From Neorhizobium huautlense (GTDB lineage: Bacteria > Pseudomonadota > Alphaproteobacteria > Rhizobiales > Rhizobiaceae): DNA of 64,000 nt. The stretch is from positions 62,001 to 126,000 of the forward strand of contig NZ_PVBM01000017.1 in NCBI RefSeq assembly GCF_002968575.1, read 5' to 3'. The first letter of the stretch is position 1, and every line of letters starts with the position of its first letter. A program made the translations under genes and the position numbers. The notes below the pieces were generated by a model. That model worked only from the letters and a program-made list of their open reading frames with translations. It was not told where the DNA came from and ran no database searches. Below, piece after piece: positions 25,046-33,313 of the stretch.

Positions 25046-25310
25046 CAAAATCTCCTAAATTGCGCCCCATCAGGACCGCGGGATCAATATGCTCTGCAAT
25101 TGTCGCGAAATCCGGGCCTATTTGCGTGACGCCATATAGGGGATGGGCGAGTCAGCGGCAAGCATCGGTCCTTTCGGCACCAAATTCCTGTCGGCGCCTG
25201 CCGCTGTTCGCGGGTTTTGATCCTTAAGAGCCGGTGCGCGCATTCGTCATCTCGACAGCCGGACTTTTGCGGAGGACTGGTGTCTGATGTTTTGGAGTGG
25301 GTAATTGCAG

Positions 25311-25703
25311 ATGAATGATGTCCGGCGGGATACTATCGATGAGGAGCTGGTTCGCAACGTCGTCCACCTCTTCTACGGCAGGGTCAGGGCCGATCCGTTG
25401 CTTGGCCCGATCTTCGAAGGTCGGATAGGGCCTGACTGGGACGCTCACCTTCAACGTCTGACATTGTTCTGGTCCGCCCTCGCTTTCAAAAACGGTGCTT
25501 ACTCCGGTAGCCCCCATAGAGCTCATCAAGGACTTGCCCTGACTGCTGAGCACTTCCAACGTTGGCTTCACCTCTTCGAGGAAACCCTGGAACAGACATG
25601 CCGCGGAGAAGCCATGGATTTTTTCCGCGACCGCGCGCACCGCATCGCCGACAGTCTTCAGATCGGCCTCGGCATCGGGCCTAAGGCGCTCCGCCTTCCC
25701 TGA
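25311..25703 (+). CDS. Group III truncated haemoglobin
   Basis: 130 aa. The globin 2-on-2 fold is indicated by LFYGRVRADPLLGPIF at the N terminus, HLQRLTLFWSALAF in the middle and the proximal-His region SPHRAHQGL followed by EHFQRWLHLFEETL, which is the group III pattern. Such proteins bind oxygen, NO or peroxide-related ligands at low oxygen. ATG 25311 is likely; a TTG two codons earlier is possible, and GGAG is about 14 bases ahead. It opens a run of genes with nitrosative or low-oxygen connections. Confidence 0.88.
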   Translation: MNDVRRDTIDEELVRNVVHLFYGRVRADPLLGPIFEGRIGPDWDAHLQRLTLFWSALAFKNGAYSGSPHRAHQGLALTAEHFQRWLHLFEETLEQTCRGEAMDFFRDRAHRIADSLQIGLGIGPKALRLP

Positions 25704-25838
25704 AACGCAGTCGAAATCTGCACCGCTCGTCGGCTGCCGCTATCGAGGTGATTGCGTTGCATCAACGAAAGAGATGTTCATTCACCGCATGGTCCGTCGG
25801 CCATAGCCAAGGCTATCGACCGGGACAGGAGCCGAGCA

Positions 25839-26492
25839 ATGCAGAAGAAGCCTCAGCGAGTGGTCGTCGGAATTTCCGGTGCCTCGGGCGCCCCGATCGC
25901 TGTTCGGATTGTCGAACGGTTGGCTGAGCTGCCGGAAATCGAAACCCACCTCGTGGTTTCGGATGCCGGAAGACGGACGCTGCAGCACGAGGTCGGCACG
26001 CAGGCGCTTGCCTATATCCGTTCGCTTGCTCACAGGATATATCCGGCCGGGGACATCGGAGCTGCGATAGCAAGCGGCTCCTTCCCTGTTCAGGGAATGA
26101 TCGTGGCCCCTTGTTCCATGCGCACCCTCTCGGCCGTGGCGACCGGGCATGCCGATACCCTCATCATCAGGGCCGCCGACGTGCAGCTCAAGGAAAGGAG
26201 GCGGCTTGTACTGCTCGCCCGGGAAACGCCGTTGCATCTTGGCCACTTGCGCAATATGTGCACCGTCACCGAAATGGGAGCGATCGTCATGCCGCCGGTG
26301 CCTGCCTTCTATCACAAGCCGCAGACAATCGATGATATGGTCGATCAACTGGCTTGCCGGGCGATCGATCTGCTGGCTCTGGCCATCGGGCCTATCGCTC
26401 GCATGTGGGAAGGCCAAGTTGCGGCCGATCAATGCAGCAGCGCAGGTATCAGTTCGGGAACGGCGGCAATAGATCGGTGGCCGGCAGAGTAA
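25839..26492 (+). CDS. ubiX: UbiX-type flavin prenyltransferase
   Basis: 217 aa from ATG 25839, which follows GACAGGAG. Family motifs are clear: VVGISGASGAPIAVRI at the N terminus, the FMN-site stretch MIVAPCSMRTLSAVATG, and LLARETPLHLGHLRNM. It joins dimethylallyl phosphate to FMN to give prenylated FMN, the cofactor of UbiD-type decarboxylases used in ubiquinone synthesis. No ubiD lies in the window, but ubiT, ubiU and ubiV lie about 4 kb downstream. The C terminus runs some 25 residues past the usual end and is unlike the core. Confidence 0.92.
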   Translation: MQKKPQRVVVGISGASGAPIAVRIVERLAELPEIETHLVVSDAGRRTLQHEVGTQALAYIRSLAHRIYPAGDIGAAIASGSFPVQGMIVAPCSMRTLSAVATGHADTLIIRAADVQLKERRRLVLLARETPLHLGHLRNMCTVTEMGAIVMPPVPAFYHKPQTIDDMVDQLACRAIDLLALAIGPIARMWEGQVAADQCSSAGISSGTAAIDRWPAE

Positions 26493-26530
26493 CCGGCCCC
26501 TTTCCTTTAGCTCCTTGCGGAGGACTCATC

Positions 26531-26806
26531 ATGCACATCGAACGCGACGAAAATGGTGACTTTGTCCTTGAAACGCCTGAGCTCGCCCAGCGCTTCGGTC
26601 TGTCGAGCGAGGAGTTCCGAAAGAGCCTCAGGCAAGGACACATCACGAGCAGCGTCGAACGGGGAGAAGGAGAGGACGCGGGAACCCATAGGCTCAGCGT
26701 GCGGCTTGGAAACCGCAGATGGCGAGCCATCCTGAGCGCTAAAGGCCAAGTGGCGCAGGAAGAGATGACGTTCGTCAGGAATTCACCTAAACCACGTCAT
26801 TCCTGA
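26531..26806 (+). CDS. DUF6522 family protein
   Basis: 91 aa from ATG 26531 with CGGAGGA ahead. A short all-soluble protein (begins MHIERDENGDFVLETPELA; contains GTHRLSVRLGNRRWRAIL). From memory it matches DUF6522, a small rhizobial family often found near denitrification or NO-related genes; that match could not be searched. It follows ubiX by 38 bases, so the two are likely co-transcribed, and precedes the hemerythrin gene. Confidence 0.75.
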   Translation: MHIERDENGDFVLETPELAQRFGLSSEEFRKSLRQGHITSSVERGEGEDAGTHRLSVRLGNRRWRAILSAKGQVAQEEMTFVRNSPKPRHS

Positions 26807-26844
26807 TCCAGAACTTCCGGCTGCGCCAACGGCTTCCGCCTTAT

Positions 26845-26858
26845 TTGCTTGCGCGCAA
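26845..26858. promoter_or_regulatory. TTG-N8-CAA site before the hemerythrin gene
   Basis: TTGCTTGCGCGCAA has the TTG-N8-CAA frame recognised by FNR/FixK/NnrR-type regulators. It lies 108 bases before ATG 26966. An overlapping perfect palindrome TTGCGCGCAA strengthens it as a binding site. The inner bases do not match canonical FNR (TTGAT-N4-ATCAA), so NnrR/DNR-like binding is as likely. Confidence 0.4.
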
Positions 26859-26965
26859 AGATAGGCCGGCCCTGTTTCGGCATTTTCCTTCCCTGCACCT
26901 GCTTGCGGAACGCCCTCGGGCAAAATGAGAAATCTCGTCCTGCCGCAGTTTTGAAGGGAAGGATT

Positions 26966-27436
26966 ATGACAATCACGGCGAAGCTAAGCGCGCAGAACCT
27001 TGCCGCGTTGGAGCAAAATCACACAACGCTTCTCCGACTGTGCCTGACGCTTGAGGAGATTGCCGCCTCTTTGCCCGATGAAATCGACACCGCCACCTGC
27101 CTCGATACGTCGAAGAACATAGCGGAGCTGATAAAGGCGACGCATGCTCTGGAGGAAGAGGTGCTGTTTCCCGACTTCAGCAGCAACGCAGGATCCTATT
27201 TTGCGCCGCACATGATCGAACAATTGAAGGCGGAGCATCGATGCGATCTGCTCGCCGGTCAGGAAGTAGAAACTACCCTGAAAGAGCTTGCCGACAACAA
27301 GTGCGCGTCTGCCAGTTCCGCCCGCTATCTGCTCCTGGGTTTTCTGGAAGCCCTCAGGCGGCACGTGCATTCGGAAAAGCTGATCATCGAGGCGCTGCTG
27401 GTTGCCGAAGCTGAGGGTCGGGAGGTCTTGTGCTAG
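26966..27436 (+). CDS. Hemerythrin HHE-domain protein
   Basis: 156 aa from ATG 26966 with GAAGGGAAGGA ahead. Four-helix HHE domain with expected di-iron ligands spaced along the helices: His in LEQNHTTLL, His/Glu in KATHALEEEVLFPDF, Glu/His in LKAEHRCDLL, and His/Glu in RRHVHSEKLIIEALL. Likely roles are oxygen or NO binding and protection or repair of Fe-S proteins. A TTG-N8-CAA site lies upstream. Confidence 0.85.
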   Translation: MTITAKLSAQNLAALEQNHTTLLRLCLTLEEIAASLPDEIDTATCLDTSKNIAELIKATHALEEEVLFPDFSSNAGSYFAPHMIEQLKAEHRCDLLAGQEVETTLKELADNKCASASSARYLLLGFLEALRRHVHSEKLIIEALLVAEAEGREVLC

Positions 27437-27532
27437 CGGGACTACAACCGTCTTCGCGTTAGCCAAACTTACTCCAGGAACGCAGCCCGGCCAGAGGCCG
27501 GACTGCCAACGCCCCGGGAACGGCTTCTACGT

Positions 27533-29698
27533 TCAGGCAGCCAAGTAATCTCGGAACGGTTCCTGATGCGCATCCCCTGTCTGAAATGTCCCAAGCTGCT
27601 CGCGCAGTTTTTCCGTTTCCCCTGCCAGCGACTGCGTCGCCGCATTGGTCTGTTCCACCATAGAGGCATTCTGTTGGGTGATCTGGTCGAGCTGGCCGAC
27701 GGTCGAAGTGATTTCGGCCAGCGCGATCGATTGTTCCATGGAAGATTGCACGATCCCCAGAACCTGTTGATTGATGATCTGCACATGCCGCTCGATGCCG
27801 ACGAGAGCCTCGCCGGTCCGCCCGACCAGAGCGACGCCGCCGGAAACGTCCTTCGACGCCAGCGCAACGAGATCCTTGATCTCTCGGGCAGCAGCAGCGG
27901 AACGCTGCGCCAGTTCGCGTACCTCCTGCGCGACGACTGCAAATCCCTTGCCTGCCTCTCCGGCTCTCGCCGCCTCGACTCCCGCATTGAGCGCCAAAAG
28001 ATTGGTCTGGAATGCTATGTCGTCGATCACACCGATGATCTGTCCGATCTGGTTCGAGGATCTTGCGATGTCCTGCATGGCCGCCACGGTATCGGCGACG
28101 ATTTTAGTTGCCTCCGATGTGTCGGCATTGGCGATTGCAACCGATCTCTTGGCTTCGTCGGCCCCGCTCGCAGACATCTTCACCGCGGTTGCTACCTCCT
28201 CCAGCGCAGCGGCAGCCTCTTCGAGCGCTGCCGCCTGGCCGGCGGTACGCCTTGAGAGATCGTCGGCTGCGCCACGCAACTCTCCGCATGCCACGTTGAT
28301 GCTATGGGCATTCGCCCCGGCCAACGAGACAAGGCTTTCGAGTGTCTCGACCGACAGATTGTAGCTCAGCCGCAGCGGATCGAGGCCCGATGCCAGTTCA
28401 TTGACGATGCGATGGCGAAGGTTGCCGCCTGCAAGCTCCCGCAGGCCCTGGTCAAGTTCGCTGAGCGCCATTTCCAGGGATCGAGAGCGAGCGGCGCGTT
28501 CTTGTTCAAGAGTGTCCGCCTCCGCCTGTCTTTGAGCCGCACGCTGCAAGTCTTCCTCACGTTCTTGCGCCGCACGCTGTTTGGCGGCTTCGACGGCATG
28601 CCGCACGGCGAGAGCCATCGCACCGACTTCGTCCTTCGAGTCCACGGAGACGGAGGTTTCGTCCGCTTCACCCCGGGCCAATTTCTCGACCACCTTTGTC
28701 AATTGCTGAAGCGGGCGAACCACGCCCAAACCGATCGAAATCGAAAGTGCGATGGCGGCGATCAGCGCAACGGCCAGCACCGTTCCCACCGTGACGAGCG
28801 CGCGCATCTCTTGCCCCGCAAGAGCGACCGCATCGTCGCGCAAAGAAGACAAGACCTTCTTCTCGACCTCGCGAAGAAGGTTGATCCGTTCGCTTGCAGC
28901 ACCGTACCAGTCGGACACCTTCCAGCCCGTGAAGTCGATATTTGCCCCTGCCCTGAATATCTCGCTTCGCATCGAAGCCAGTCTCGGTTGGGCATCCGGG
29001 CCTACAGCCTTCAGATCCGGCCCCAGGGACGGATGGGCTTCCTCGAATTCTTGAAGGAGGGTCGCCTGGGCTCCGTAGAGACGCGAAAGCTTCAGTAGTT
29101 TTTCCGCATCGATTTTACCCGAAGAAATTGCGGCGTTGCCAATCGCCCGTTCCTGACCCGCAAGTTCCTTTGCCTGCGAGAACAGGTTGTACGCTGCCAA
29201 TTCACCCGACAGGCTGCTGTTCTTCCCCTGTGCCACGAGATCACGCGGGATCTGAAGAAGTTGTGCGACGAGGCCGGAATAGAAAGTGGTACTTTCTTCA
29301 GGCGTGACTGCGGATTGGTCGATCCTCTGTCGGAACTGAGCCAGGGCCAAGAGCTTCTCACCGAAATCTGTAGCACGGCCGACCGATGCTTTTTCGCCCT
29401 TTGCGGCGACGGCGGAAGCGAGTTGGTCGAACTCCAGACGGATCGTGCTCAGATGCCCGCGGCTGTCTGCCGCGTTGCTGCCCAACAACGCAGCACTCTC
29501 TCCGCGCTCGACCTGCAGCTTGTGCACCGCTTCCCCGAGGGCCGAAACGTAGTCGGTCACGTCGACAAGTCGATCTGCAGCGCGATACGCTTCTGCACTC
29601 CTGCCGATCCTCTCGTAGGAAAGGCCCAGGACAAGTAGAACGGGAAGGCAAACGGCAATCAATATTCTCTTGGTAATTCCGACGTCTGACAAACGCAT
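27533..29698 (-). CDS. Methyl-accepting chemotaxis protein with NIT-like sensor domain
   Basis: 721 aa. One membrane helix at the N terminus ([15 protein letters not shown]), a periplasmic domain with the nitrate/nitrite-sensing (NIT) signature near residues 50-70 ([17 protein letters not shown]), a second helix ([19 protein letters not shown]), a HAMP region, and the cytoplasmic signalling hairpin ([36 protein letters not shown]). The C terminus has no CheR-tether pentapeptide. It would steer swimming toward nitrate/nitrite or a similar ligand, in keeping with its neighbours. GGAG precedes ATG 29698. Confidence 0.88.
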   Translation of the reverse strand: MRLSDVGITKRILIAVCLPVLLVLGLSYERIGRSAEAYRAADRLVDVTDYVSALGEAVHKLQVERGESAALLGSNAADSRGHLSTIRLEFDQLASAVAAKGEKASVGRATDFGEKLLALAQFRQRIDQSAVTPEESTTFYSGLVAQLLQIPRDLVAQGKNSSLSGELAAYNLFSQAKELAGQERAIGNAAISSGKIDAEKLLKLSRLYGAQATLLQEFEEAHPSLGPDLKAVGPDAQPRLASMRSEIFRAGANIDFTGWKVSDWYGAASERINLLREVEKKVLSSLRDDAVALAGQEMRALVTVGTVLAVALIAAIALSISIGLGVVRPLQQLTKVVEKLARGEADETSVSVDSKDEVGAMALAVRHAVEAAKQRAAQEREEDLQRAAQRQAEADTLEQERAARSRSLEMALSELDQGLRELAGGNLRHRIVNELASGLDPLRLSYNLSVETLESLVSLAGANAHSINVACGELRGAADDLSRRTAGQAAALEEAAAALEEVATAVKMSASGADEAKRSVAIANADTSEATKIVADTVAAMQDIARSSNQIGQIIGVIDDIAFQTNLLALNAGVEAARAGEAGKGFAVVAQEVRELAQRSAAAAREIKDLVALASKDVSGGVALVGRTGEALVGIERHVQIINQQVLGIVQSSMEQSIALAEITSTVGQLDQITQQNASMVEQTNAATQSLAGETEKLREQLGTFQTGDAHQEPFRDYLAA

Positions 29699-29874
29699 GA
29701 CCGGTGGCTCCGAAGACCCGGCATCATGCCGATACGCCGTTATTCATTCTCGGCGACGCAACCGGTTATCAGCGGTCCGCATCGGCTTCTTTGCTAAACC
29801 GCAAACAGTTGACGCCATTGCAGAATTTCTCCCTGCAATCGAAGCGCCATTTGCTCGTGAAAAACCGCTATTGT

Positions 29875-29888
29875 TTGCGCTGGGTCAA
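29875..29888 (+). promoter_or_regulatory. TTG-N8-CAA (FixK/FNR-type) site before ubiT
   Basis: TTGCGCTGGGTCAA keeps the outer TTG and CAA of the FNR/FixK box; the right half GTCAA is a common FixK/FnrN half-site. It ends 56 bases before ATG 29945, suited to a site centred near -41 of the promoter. Activation of ubiTUV at low oxygen would suit their known role. Confidence 0.5.
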
Positions 29889-29944
29889 ACATCGCCCTGA
29901 AGGCTGCCGCTAGCCTCCGGCCGATTCCAGCAGGACCCGCCAAG

Positions 29945-30454
29945 ATGAGATTCCCCGCGACACTCGCCGCCCCCCTTAATGTCATTCCAATGGCGGCGAT
30001 CGAGCGAACCACATCCATGCTGTTCCAGCGGGTGACGACGCAACATCCCCATCTGTTTGCCCGCCTCGGTGAGCATATCGAAAAGCGCTTCGCCTTCATG
30101 CCGACCGACATTCCGCTCGTCTTCGTTGTCTCACCGGCACAGCCATCCATCCACGTGGCGCGAAGGTTACCGGTGCCGCCAACCGCGGATGCCTCCGTCG
30201 AAGGCCCACTCTTCATGCTGCTCGCGCTGCTCGAAGGCCGTTGCGACGCGGACGCCCTTTTCTTCTCGCGCGATCTCACCGTCAACGGAGACATGGAGGC
30301 GATGCTGGCGATGCGCAACGCCCTGGACGACTGCGATATCGATCTACCGCGTGACCTCTCCGCGCTGGCCGGCCCGCTTGCGCCGATCGTCGGGCGTGTT
30401 GCCGAAAGCATTCGACGGCGCGCGCTAACCGAGGAGGCTTCCCGATGGAACTGA
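29945..30454 (+). CDS. ubiT: UbiT, SCP2-domain ubiquinone biosynthesis accessory factor
   Basis: 169 aa, an SCP2 (sterol-carrier-like) lipid-binding domain: LFARLGEHIEKRFAFMPTDI, a middle LFFSRDLTVNGDMEAMLAMR and the final helices. In E. coli UbiT is needed, with UbiU and UbiV, for ubiquinone synthesis without oxygen, probably holding the hydrophobic intermediates. The stop overlaps ubiU by 10 bases, and the ubiU ribosome site lies inside ubiT. AGGA precedes ATG 29945 and a TTG-N8-CAA site lies further up. The genetic context makes the assignment secure. Confidence 0.9.
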   Translation: MRFPATLAAPLNVIPMAAIERTTSMLFQRVTTQHPHLFARLGEHIEKRFAFMPTDIPLVFVVSPAQPSIHVARRLPVPPTADASVEGPLFMLLALLEGRCDADALFFSRDLTVNGDMEAMLAMRNALDDCDIDLPRDLSALAGPLAPIVGRVAESIRRRALTEEASRWN

Positions 30455-31422
30455 TTTGCCCCGCCGGCACACCCGCAACATTTCGCGAAGCAGTCGACGC
30501 GGGAGCGGATGCCGTCTACTGCGGCTTCCGCGACGAGACGAATGCGCGCAACTTTCCGGGACTCAATTTCAGCCGGGACGAATTGCGCGAAGCGATCGCC
30601 TATGCCCGTAGCAAAGGTACCCAGACATTCGTCGCCCTCAACACGTTCATGCGCGCAGGCGATGAAGAGATCTGGTACCGAGCCGCCGCCGACGCGGTAG
30701 CGCTGGGCGCCGATGCGCTCATCCTTGCTGATTTCGGCCTGATGGCCCATGTCGCTGAGCACTATGCCGACCAGCGGCTGCATGTCTCCGTGCAGGCGTC
30801 CGCCTCCAACGTCGACGCGATCAACTTTCTGGTCGACGCCTTCAACGCCAAGCGCGTGGTGCTTCCGCGCACGCTCACCATCGCCGACATCGCTCGCATC
30901 GCGCCGAAGATCCGCTGCGAAATAGAGGTCTTCGTCTTCGGCGGCCTTTGCGTCATGGCCGAAGGGCGCTGCTCGCTGTCCTCCTATGCGACCGGGAAGT
31001 CGCCGAACATGAATGGCGTCTGCTCGCCCGCCAGCCACGTCCGCTACCGCAAGGAAGCCGATGAACTCGTCTCCGAGCTTGGCGCCTACACTATAAACCG
31101 CTTTGCCGCCGGAGAAGCTGCCGGCTATCCGACGCTCTGCAAGGGCCGCTTCGACATAGCAGACGAACGGGGCTACGCCTTTGAGGACCCGGTATCGCTC
31201 GATGTCATGGGCGAGATCGATGCGCTGACCGCTGCTGGCGTCAGCGCGCTGAAAATCGAAGGACGTCAGCGCGGCAAAGCCTATGTGGCGGAGGTCGTTT
31301 CAACGCTGAAAAAGGCGTTGTCAGCCAAGGCGGACGATCGTCCGGCCTTGCTTGCCCATCTTCGCGGGCTGAGCGAGGGACAGAAGACGACGTCGGGTGC
31401 CTACGAGAAGCGTTGGAGATGA
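30445..31422 (+). CDS. ubiU: UbiU, U32-family O2-independent hydroxylation protein
   Basis: 325 aa of the peptidase U32 family. The four cluster ligands fall at Cys169, Cys176, Cys193 and Cys232 (GLCVMAEGRC, NGVCSP, PTLCKG), the same spacing I know for E. coli UbiU, whose 4Fe-4S cluster is needed for activity. With UbiV it hydroxylates the ubiquinone ring without molecular oxygen, taking the oxygen from prephenate. GAGGAGG precedes ATG 30445. The stop overlaps the ubiV start as ATGA, so the three genes are tightly coupled. Confidence 0.95.
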   Translation: MELICPAGTPATFREAVDAGADAVYCGFRDETNARNFPGLNFSRDELREAIAYARSKGTQTFVALNTFMRAGDEEIWYRAAADAVALGADALILADFGLMAHVAEHYADQRLHVSVQASASNVDAINFLVDAFNAKRVVLPRTLTIADIARIAPKIRCEIEVFVFGGLCVMAEGRCSLSSYATGKSPNMNGVCSPASHVRYRKEADELVSELGAYTINRFAAGEAAGYPTLCKGRFDIADERGYAFEDPVSLDVMGEIDALTAAGVSALKIEGRQRGKAYVAEVVSTLKKALSAKADDRPALLAHLRGLSEGQKTTSGAYEKRWR

Positions 31423-32354
31423 AGATGGAGACCGCCCGCCCCTCGCTGACCATGGGACCCGTCTACTATCTTTGGGACAGCGCCAAATGGCGCGATTTCC
31501 ACTTCCGCATCGCCGATGAGGCTCCTTTCGAGCGGGTTGTGATCGGAGAGACGGTCTGTTCCAAACGCCAGCACTTTATCGAACCTCACATTGCCGAGGT
31601 TATCGAACGGCTGGAAAATGCCGGCAAGACAGTGCTCCTCTCGACGCTGGCTCTCGTGACGCTGGAGCGGGAAAGCAGGCTGATCCGGGAGCTTGCACGC
31701 GACAGCGAGTACATGGTCGAGGCGAACGACCTCTCGGCACTCGGTCTTTTGAACGGCAAGGCCCATAGCGTCGGGCCGTTGATCAATGTCTACAATTCAG
31801 CGACCGCCCGGCTGCTTGCCGGACGTGGTGCATGCCGCATCTGTCTACCGCCGGAACTCCCCTTTTCGTCGGTCAAGCGGGTCATTGCTGAAACTCCGGG
31901 AGTTGACTTCGAGGTTTTTGCATTCGGGCGCATGCCGCTTGCGATCTCCGCACGCTGCGCCCACGCGCGCTCGAAGGGAAAAATCAAGGACAGTTGCCAG
32001 TTCGTTTGCAGCGATGACCCGGACGGCCTGCCGGTGAAAACGCTCGATCGCCAGTCTTTCCTGGCCTTGAACGGCGTACAGACGATTTCCCATACCTGCC
32101 AGGCACTTCTCGGCGAACTACCCGACCTTGCCGCCTGCGGCGTTTCGGCAATCCGGATTTCACCTCAAGACTGCGACATGGTGGCTGTCGCGTCCCTCTA
32201 CAGCGCCGCGCTCGACGGCGCGATCGGCGCAGACGAGGCGGTCGACAAGCTCCGGATGCTCTATCCCGCCGCACCGCTATCAAATGGTTTTCATCATGCA
32301 CGCGAGGGTGCCGCCTGGGTTGCGCGAGCCCGCGACACCGCCCAAGCGGGGTGA
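31419..32354 (+). CDS. ubiV: UbiV, U32-family O2-independent hydroxylation protein
   Basis: 311 aa from ATG 31419, overlapping the ubiU stop. Cluster ligands are Cys47, Cys180, Cys193 and Cys197 (ETVCSKR, ISARCAHAR, DSCQFVC), equal in spacing to E. coli UbiV. It forms a heterodimer with UbiU that hydroxylates ubiquinone precursors without oxygen. An ATG two codons later is a possible start. The gene ends the ubiTUV operon; about 470 bases without a convincing gene follow. Confidence 0.95.
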   Translation: MKMETARPSLTMGPVYYLWDSAKWRDFHFRIADEAPFERVVIGETVCSKRQHFIEPHIAEVIERLENAGKTVLLSTLALVTLERESRLIRELARDSEYMVEANDLSALGLLNGKAHSVGPLINVYNSATARLLAGRGACRICLPPELPFSSVKRVIAETPGVDFEVFAFGRMPLAISARCAHARSKGKIKDSCQFVCSDDPDGLPVKTLDRQSFLALNGVQTISHTCQALLGELPDLAACGVSAIRISPQDCDMVAVASLYSAALDGAIGADEAVDKLRMLYPAAPLSNGFHHAREGAAWVARARDTAQAG

Positions 32355-32823
32355 CTTCGCGTAACGCCGATCAAGGCCGACCACGCTGATGTGCTGTTTT
32401 CGGACAGGAAGTCAGTGTTTCGTCACTACGCCTCAGACTTTTCGCCCAGGTCCCATTGCACATGGTCGGAAAGCAAAGGTAGGTGCGCTTTCAGCCGACA
32501 TGATGCCGGTTAGGGGCTCGCGGACCCCCGGCTCGCAAGAGTTGGAGAGCCCCGCTTCCATTCCAAGAGAGTGATTTTGAGCCATGGTGGCAACGACGAG
32601 CAACACATGACCGCGGCCCTGAACTGATGATCGCAACCCTCGCTGATCCCAGACAGCGCTCCGCATCCACGCGCAAAATGCTTTGGCGCCGGTAATGACG
32701 CCGCAATCTCCGTCTACGCTCCCGACAGTGAGATTGACCACCTGAAGGCTCTCCTTTAGAAGGCTGCTTTCCGTTCCGAAGCAGGCACTTCGGGATTTTT
32801 GTAACGCTCCGGAGCTGAGACGG
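32355..32823. other. 469-base stretch without a gene
   Basis: No frame here shows the codon bias of the neighbouring genes. The only structure noted is GGGGCTC (32513-32519) against GAGCCCC (32547-32553), a seven-base inverted repeat with a 27-base loop, which might be part of a small RNA or a weak terminator. No tRNA, known rhizobial repeat or insertion-sequence end was recognised. Confidence 0.5.
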
Positions 32824-33231
32824 ATGGCGCTTTTTCCGCAGCACAGGCGGATCAGAGGCGAACGCGACGAGCTTGGTCTGGTGTCGCGCTGGCCGGCGAT
32901 TGCCGTGGCGCTGCTGATTGCAGCGCTTATCGGTCTGCTCTCGGGTGTCGTCAAGGACGTGCAGATCGCGCGTGGCATCCAGTCTGCCGGCAAAAGCACT
33001 GACACGCCGCATCTTTCCAAGCGAGAGCCGTTAAGGGCGCTTGCCGCGACAGATCGCAAGGATGGAACTGCTTCTCATTCAGCCAATGCAGATAGCGCGC
33101 TCACGCTCCGTTCCACAGACATCGCCTTTCCACTTTATTCCTCGGCCGAGACGCCGAATGCCGCCGCAACAACCAGAAGCTTTCGCTTCTGGCCGGGATC
33201 GCTGCCGCGAGCGCCGCCATTCGCCGTCTGA
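32824..33231 (+). CDS. Hypothetical single-pass membrane protein
   Basis: 135 aa from ATG 32824, with CCGGAG about 10 bases ahead. Residues 23-44 (WPAIAVALLIAALIGLLSGVV) form a single membrane segment after a basic N terminus, so the ~90 C-terminal residues would lie outside. These are Ala/Ser/Arg-rich and of low complexity, and codon use is less convincing than in neighbours. It lies 82 bases before secDF, where yajC would be expected, but it does not look like YajC. Treat as possible gene. Confidence 0.45.
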   Translation: MALFPQHRRIRGERDELGLVSRWPAIAVALLIAALIGLLSGVVKDVQIARGIQSAGKSTDTPHLSKREPLRALAATDRKDGTASHSANADSALTLRSTDIAFPLYSSAETPNAAATTRSFRFWPGSLPRAPPFAV

Positions 33232-33313
33232 GAATGACGCTTTCGGCGTCTCGACAATATGAGCATTCTTGCCCTTCCGCTCAGGAAGCGACGGGCTTAG
33301 CAGGATTATAAAC

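Noticed and set aside
25060..25073. TTG-N8-CAA site upstream of the truncated haemoglobin gene
   Set aside because: The sequence ends CAG instead of CAA, lies about 240 bases before the gene and abuts the receiver gene instead.
32433..33059. Minus-strand 208-codon frame in the gap after ubiV
   Set aside because: No ribosome site, Ser/Arg-rich composition and opposite to a possible plus-strand gene; no domain features.
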